Shown here: positions 6,041-9,386 of the stretch, piece after piece | Layout: every line of letters starts with the position of its first letter | Numbering within the stretch: position 1 is the stretch's first letter | Assembly (NCBI GenBank): GCA_025455985.1 | Contig: JALOLM010000050.1 | Coordinates: forward strand, 1-9,386 | Reading direction: 5' to 3' | DNA: 9,386 bases | Origin: Candidatus Nanopelagicales bacterium | GTDB lineage: Bacteria; Actinomycetota; Actinomycetes; S36-B12; UBA10799 | Notes under the pieces: generated by a model | Seen by the model: the letters and a program-made list of their open reading frames with translations, nothing else | The model's database searches: none | Told to the model about the DNA's origin: nothing | Made by a program: the position numbers and the translations under genes

Positions 6041-6049
6041 AGGGGGTGA
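6041..6049 (+). promoter_or_regulatory. strong Shine-Dalgarno site of the fibre-like gene
   Basis: AGGGGGTGA differs by one base from AGGAGGTGA, the complement of the 16S rRNA 3' end. It lies just upstream of ATG 6054 and decides this start. It sits directly downstream of the hairpin at 5994-6028. Confidence 0.65.
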
Positions 6050-6053
6050 ACCG

Positions 6054-9000
6054 ATGGCAGCCGTCCTGGTGAACGCCGCTCTCGGCTCGTCGGTCGCGCA
6101 GGCCACCCCCGCGAACTTCACTCTGAACTTCGCCACTTCGACGGGCACCCCCGGCGTCGGTGACCTGATCATGGTCGCGGTCAGCATCCGCGGAACCGCG
6201 GGAACGGTGGCGACCCCGTCGGGGTGGACCGCGGTCACGGGGAACCCCTTCCAGTACACGTCCAACGCGTCCCGCATGTACCTGTTCTACCGGGTGCGGC
6301 AAGCCGGCGACGCGAACTCGGTGTCCTTCACCGTCACAGGCGGGACCACGAACAACACCCTGCTCGCGCAGGCGTACTACTTCGGTGGGGTCGACCCGAC
6401 CACCCCGATCGAGGTCAACCCGGTCAAGACCGATCAGGCGTCCTCGGCGACTACCGTCGCGGCGACAGGGGTCACCACCCTCAACGCGAACGCGCTCGGT
6501 GTCGCCTTCTTCCACCGCGCCGACGACGCCGGCACGTGGGCGGCGGCGAACTCGTGGACGGTGAACAACGCCACGAACGCACGCCCCGCCTCAACCCTCG
6601 GGAGCGACGCCAGCATGGGCATGGCGACCAAGGCGATGCCCACAGCAGGTGCAACGTCCGCCCCCACCTTGACGGTGACCAGCGGTGCCGCCGCAGTCGG
6701 CATGTCGGTGGTGCTCGCCTTAAGGGCGCAGACCGGCTCCGGACTGGTCACGATGGACGCCGAAGGCGGCACCGACGAGGTGACACCGACCGCCCAGTCG
6801 GCGGCGACCCCGACGATCGCGATCGTGGTGGGAACCGCCACCACCGTGGTGGATACCGCGTTCGCGGCGACCAACGGGGGAGGCACGAAGTCGTTCCGGC
6901 ACACCGTGTCGACCACCACTCAGGGCCGCGTCAAGTGCAACGCCGACATTCCCTCCACCCGGCAGTACGGCGCGTTCGTCGGGAGGGTGGGGGCCAGACC
7001 GACCGCGAACGTTCGCATGGCGTCGCTCGAGGCGTACGACGGGACGGACTGGGCGCAGGTCCAGATGAACGCGTCCGGGCAGATCCGGCTCGCCTCCGAC
7101 GGGGCAGCCAACGTCACCGCGTCGTCGACAACGACGTTCGCGGCGAACGAAGAGTTCCGCATCGAGTGGCTTTACAACAACGGCTCAGTCGAACTCCGCA
7201 TCTTCAAGGGGGCCGACCTCGGCGACGACGTGTCCACCCCGACGGAGACGATCACCGCATCCGGGTGGCCAGCCGGGACCGTCGGCCGCGGCATGTTCGG
7301 CAACGGCACCGCGTGGGGTGTCGCCACCGGCCTCTGGTACGACAACTGCTCGGTGCGGGAGGACAACTGGGTCAATCTGAAAGCGTCCGGCACCACCGCG
7401 GCGGCAGGGTCGGCGTCGGCGACTGTGGCCGGGCAGGCAGCAACCAAGCAGGTGCGCCCCACGGCGCAGGCCCCGGCTGCCACGGTCACCGGGCAGACCC
7501 CCAGCAAAGAGGTTCGGGTCAGCGCCGGGCTTGCGTCTGTCGGGGTGGCCGGGCAGGGCGCGACGGCGAGCACCGCAGGTGGGGGGACCACCGTTGTGGC
7601 CGGCGCTGCCGCGGTCACGGTCACCGCGCACGCCCCGACGGTCACCCGAACTGGGGAGCCGGATGCGGCGGCGGCGACCGTCACGGTGGTGGGGCACGCC
7701 CCGAACGCGTCGGTCCGCCCGACGGCGACAGCCGGCGCAGTCTCAACCCTCGGGCAGCCGGCGCAGGGACAGGTCCGGGTCAGCGCCGGGGTCGCGTCAG
7801 TTGGTGTGGCCGGGCAGGGGGCAGGCACAACCCGGACCGGGGAACCCGACGCCACCGCCGCCACACTCACCGTCGCCGGGCAGACCCCGAGCAAGCAGGT
7901 CCGGGTCAACGCCGGGGTCGCGTCGGTCACCGTCACCGGGCAGAACGCCACCGCCGTCACCGCCACCGCCACCGTCGCGACCGCTGGAGTCGCCTCGCTG
8001 ACGGTGGCCGCGCAGACCCCCACCGGGCAGGTCCGGACCACCGCTGGGGTGGGCACGGCCGCGGCTGCCGCGCAACCACCGCAACGTCGAGTGACCGCAA
8101 CCCCGACCGCCGCGACCGCAACGGTGGCTGGGCAGACCGCCACCGGTCGGGCCACGGTCGTCGGAGCCGCGGCTACCGCCACCCTGGCTGTCACCGCCCA
8201 GCCCGCAACAACGGCCCGGACCGGGGAACCCGACGCCGCAACCGCCACCGTCACTGTTACCGCGCACGCCCCCACCAGGCAGGTGCAGCCGGCTGCGCCC
8301 GCCGCCACCCTGACCGTCGCCGCGCTCAACGCCACCGTCGCTACCGCCGCAGTCACCACCGCGGCAGCCGGCGCAGCCACCGTCGGGGTGGTCGCGCACC
8401 CCCCAGCCGGCCAGGTGCGGGCGAGCAGCACCACCGCCGCTGGAACGGTGCTGGGGCAAACCGGGCAGGGCAGGGTAACCGCCACCGCGGGCGCAGCGAC
8501 CGCCACAGTGGTCGGGCAAGGTGCGACCGGCCGGGCCACGGTCGTGGGTGCTGCAGGCACGGCAACCCTGTCCGTGGTTGGGCAGGCCGCGGGCACCACC
8601 CGCACGGGAGAACCGGACCCGACGGCGGCTGCCGCAACGGTCACCGCCCACGCCCCCACCGCCGCGGTGCAGTCGTCCCCCACCACCGCTACCGCCACGG
8701 CAACCGCCCTGAACGCGACCGTGTCTACGTCCGCGGCGACGGTCGCGACGGCCGGCGTCGCCACCGTCGGGCTGGTCGCGCACAACCCGGCCACCACCCG
8801 CACCGGGGAGCCGGACCCGACGGTGGCGACGCTGACCGTTCAAGCGCAAGCCCCGAAGGGTGCGGTGCAGGCGACCGCTGGGGTTGCGTCCGTCACCGTC
8901 GCCGGGCAGGCGATCACCCCGAGGGTGGCTCCGACCCCGCTGGGGAAGCCGCAGCAGTGGTCCAACGGGTACCTACTCACCGACGCCACCGGGTGGGGAG

Positions 9001-9386
9001 GCACCGCATACGACCCGGCCACCACCTACAACGGGCACGGAACGATGCGGGTCGCCGCAGGCGGCACCACCATCACCGGACCCTGGTTCTCCCCGATCGA
9101 GCCGGGCCGCATCTACCGGGCCAGCGCCGTCATGAAGTCCGACGTCGCAGCCGGCAACATGTACTGGGGGCTGCAGTACCGCGACCGCGACACCTTCGCG
9201 CTTGGCCCGTCCACGAACTACATCCCGAACCTGAACACGCTCACCACCCTCGCGGTCGACCTCAAGAACGGTGACACGACCGCCACGGTCGTCGACGCGT
9301 CGCAATGGTCCGCAGCCGCAGGACGGTACTTCGCGGTCTGGGGTCACTCGGACTCCGCGGGCAAGAAGTGGCCGTCGAACACGTAC
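6054..9386 (+). CDS. large tail-fibre-like protein with long Ala/Thr/Val repeat region (3' partial)
   Basis: Open from ATG 6054 to the last base, at least 1111 codons, with no stop in the window. Region 1 (about 1-225) is beta-rich and starts MAAVLVNAALGSS; it contains GDLIMVAVSIRG, PSGWTAV and AYYFGGVDPTTP, resembling N-terminal regions of phage surface proteins. Region 2 (about 230-440) looks like a LamG/concanavalin-type jelly roll (YGAFVGRVGA, FRIEWLYNNGSVELRIF, GLWYDNCSV). Region 3 (453-962) is 24 degenerate repeats with no Cys, Met, Phe, Trp or Tyr. Region 4 (about 968-1064) resembles a CBM4/9-type sugar-binding sandwich (WSNGYLLTDATGW, GTMRVAAGG, PGRIYRASAVMKSD). It is followed by LKNGDTTATVVDASQW (1069-1085), a motif seen in fibre proteins. 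The likely role is host-surface recognition by the virion tail. It has no signal peptide, which fits a virion protein rather than a host surface protein. Domain names are by pattern only. This frame is preferred over two long open alternative frames because it has a strong ribosome binding site, globular domains and tight spacing. Confidence 0.85.
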   Translation, partial: MAAVLVNAALGSSVAQATPANFTLNFATSTGTPGVGDLIMVAVSIRGTAGTVATPSGWTAVTGNPFQYTSNASRMYLFYRVRQAGDANSVSFTVTGGTTNNTLLAQAYYFGGVDPTTPIEVNPVKTDQASSATTVAATGVTTLNANALGVAFFHRADDAGTWAAANSWTVNNATNARPASTLGSDASMGMATKAMPTAGATSAPTLTVTSGAAAVGMSVVLALRAQTGSGLVTMDAEGGTDEVTPTAQSAATPTIAIVVGTATTVVDTAFAATNGGGTKSFRHTVSTTTQGRVKCNADIPSTRQYGAFVGRVGARPTANVRMASLEAYDGTDWAQVQMNASGQIRLASDGAANVTASSTTTFAANEEFRIEWLYNNGSVELRIFKGADLGDDVSTPTETITASGWPAGTVGRGMFGNGTAWGVATGLWYDNCSVREDNWVNLKASGTTAAAGSASATVAGQAATKQVRPTAQAPAATVTGQTPSKEVRVSAGLASVGVAGQGATASTAGGGTTVVAGAAAVTVTAHAPTVTRTGEPDAAAATVTVVGHAPNASVRPTATAGAVSTLGQPAQGQVRVSAGVASVGVAGQGAGTTRTGEPDATAATLTVAGQTPSKQVRVNAGVASVTVTGQNATAVTATATVATAGVASLTVAAQTPTGQVRTTAGVGTAAAAAQPPQRRVTATPTAATATVAGQTATGRATVVGAAATATLAVTAQPATTARTGEPDAATATVTVTAHAPTRQVQPAAPAATLTVAALNATVATAAVTTAAAGAATVGVVAHPPAGQVRASSTTAAGTVLGQTGQGRVTATAGAATATVVGQGATGRATVVGAAGTATLSVVGQAAGTTRTGEPDPTAAAATVTAHAPTAAVQSSPTTATATATALNATVSTSAATVATAGVATVGLVAHNPATTRTGEPDPTVATLTVQAQAPKGAVQATAGVASVTVAGQAITPRVAPTPLGKPQQWSNGYLLTDATGWGGTAYDPATTYNGHGTMRVAAGGTTITGPWFSPIEPGRIYRASAVMKSDVAAGNMYWGLQYRDRDTFALGPSTNYIPNLNTLTTLAVDLKNGDTTATVVDASQWSAAAGRYFAVWGHSDSAGKKWPSNTY
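7410..8939 (+). repeat. 24 degenerate ~21-residue repeats with a ~64-residue higher-order period
   Basis: Residues 453-962 of the fibre-like protein divide without remainder into 24 units of 18-25 residues (mean 21.25). A typical unit is a Val/Thr strand such as ATVTVxGQ or ATVTVTAHAP, followed by a linker ending in QVRxxAG or RTGEPD. RTGEPD occurs five times, starting at residues 532, 594, 722, 850 and 916, that is spacings of 62, 128, 128 and 66. At the middle of both 128-residue intervals QVRTTAG or QVRASST takes the same place. Copies differ mostly at wobble positions, so selection has acted on the protein. The best long-range match is offset by 384 bases (ACCGGTCGGGCCACGGTCGT at 8142 and its near copy at 8526). 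Confidence 0.85.

Noticed and set aside
7172..8803. A 543-codon open frame on the minus strand
   Set aside because: It mirrors the repeat region: reverse complements of GCC, ACC and GTC codons give Gly, Gly/Val and Asp/Ala-type codons without stops. It has no ribosome binding site, no domains and only reflects the sense repeats.
7410..8939. CRISPR array or intergenic satellite
   Set aside because: Units are degenerate at wobble bases, multiples of three in length and in frame within an open gene. There are no identical direct repeats with unique spacers and no cas genes.
6224..9274. A 1016-codon open frame in the +2 phase covering most of the fibre-like gene
   Set aside because: Its translation is low-complexity Arg/His/Gly/Asp with no domains. 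It arises because Ala/Thr/Val codons with G/C third bases rarely give stops in other phases. The phase from ATG 6054 has a strong ribosome binding site and globular domains.
6054..9386. Diversity-generating retroelement acting on the fibre gene
   Set aside because: No reverse transcriptase, no template repeat and no adenine-biased variable stretch are visible in the window. The 3' end of the gene, where a variable region would lie, is outside it.

Overview
The window is a piece of a double-stranded DNA tailed phage or prophage from a high-GC Gram-positive (actinobacterial) host. The signs are the strong G/C bias at third codon positions, GTG and TTG starts, the r1t-like holin, and several small proteins of the kinds seen in actinobacteriophages. 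All ten genes I support lie on the + strand and are tightly packed. No integrase, repressor, att site, tRNA or CRISPR array is visible, so phage and prophage cannot be told apart.

Layout, left to right. Positions 3-77 hold the tail of an upstream gene with a CxxC motif. It overlaps the start of the large terminase subunit (74-1513). Next come a two-helix holin (1516-1836) and a small conserved-type phage protein (1833-2150). Then follows a run of extracellular-type genes: a coiled-coil protein with a GH26-like glycoside hydrolase domain (2163-3227), a secreted chymotrypsin-fold serine protease with signal peptide and intact catalytic triad (3224-4255), and a small secreted Trp-rich protein of unknown function (4267-4782). 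A hairpin (4794-4830) and a likely leaderless promoter (-10 at 4833-4838) open a second block: a zinc-finger-like protein (4845-5168), an Ala-rich coiled-coil protein (5181-5504) and a probable virion protein (5506-5979). A strong GC-rich hairpin (5994-6028) precedes a very large fibre-like gene that starts at 6054 and is still open at the window end (at least 1111 codons).

The fibre-like protein has two N-terminal beta-rich regions, then 510 residues made of 24 degenerate units of about 21 residues, then a carbohydrate-binding-like C-terminal region. The repeat has a higher-order period of about 64 residues, marked by five identical RTGEPD motifs.

The genes probably work together as DNA packaging (terminase), lysis (holin) and host-surface interaction (GH26-like enzyme, fibre). 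The secreted protease plus Trp-rich protein is the most unusual part. It looks like cargo exported by the infected or lysogenic host cell, or an accessory to breaking down the host surface. No canonical peptidoglycan hydrolase is recognisable next to the holin, and no portal or capsid gene follows the terminase. The order therefore differs from the usual terminase-portal-capsid layout.
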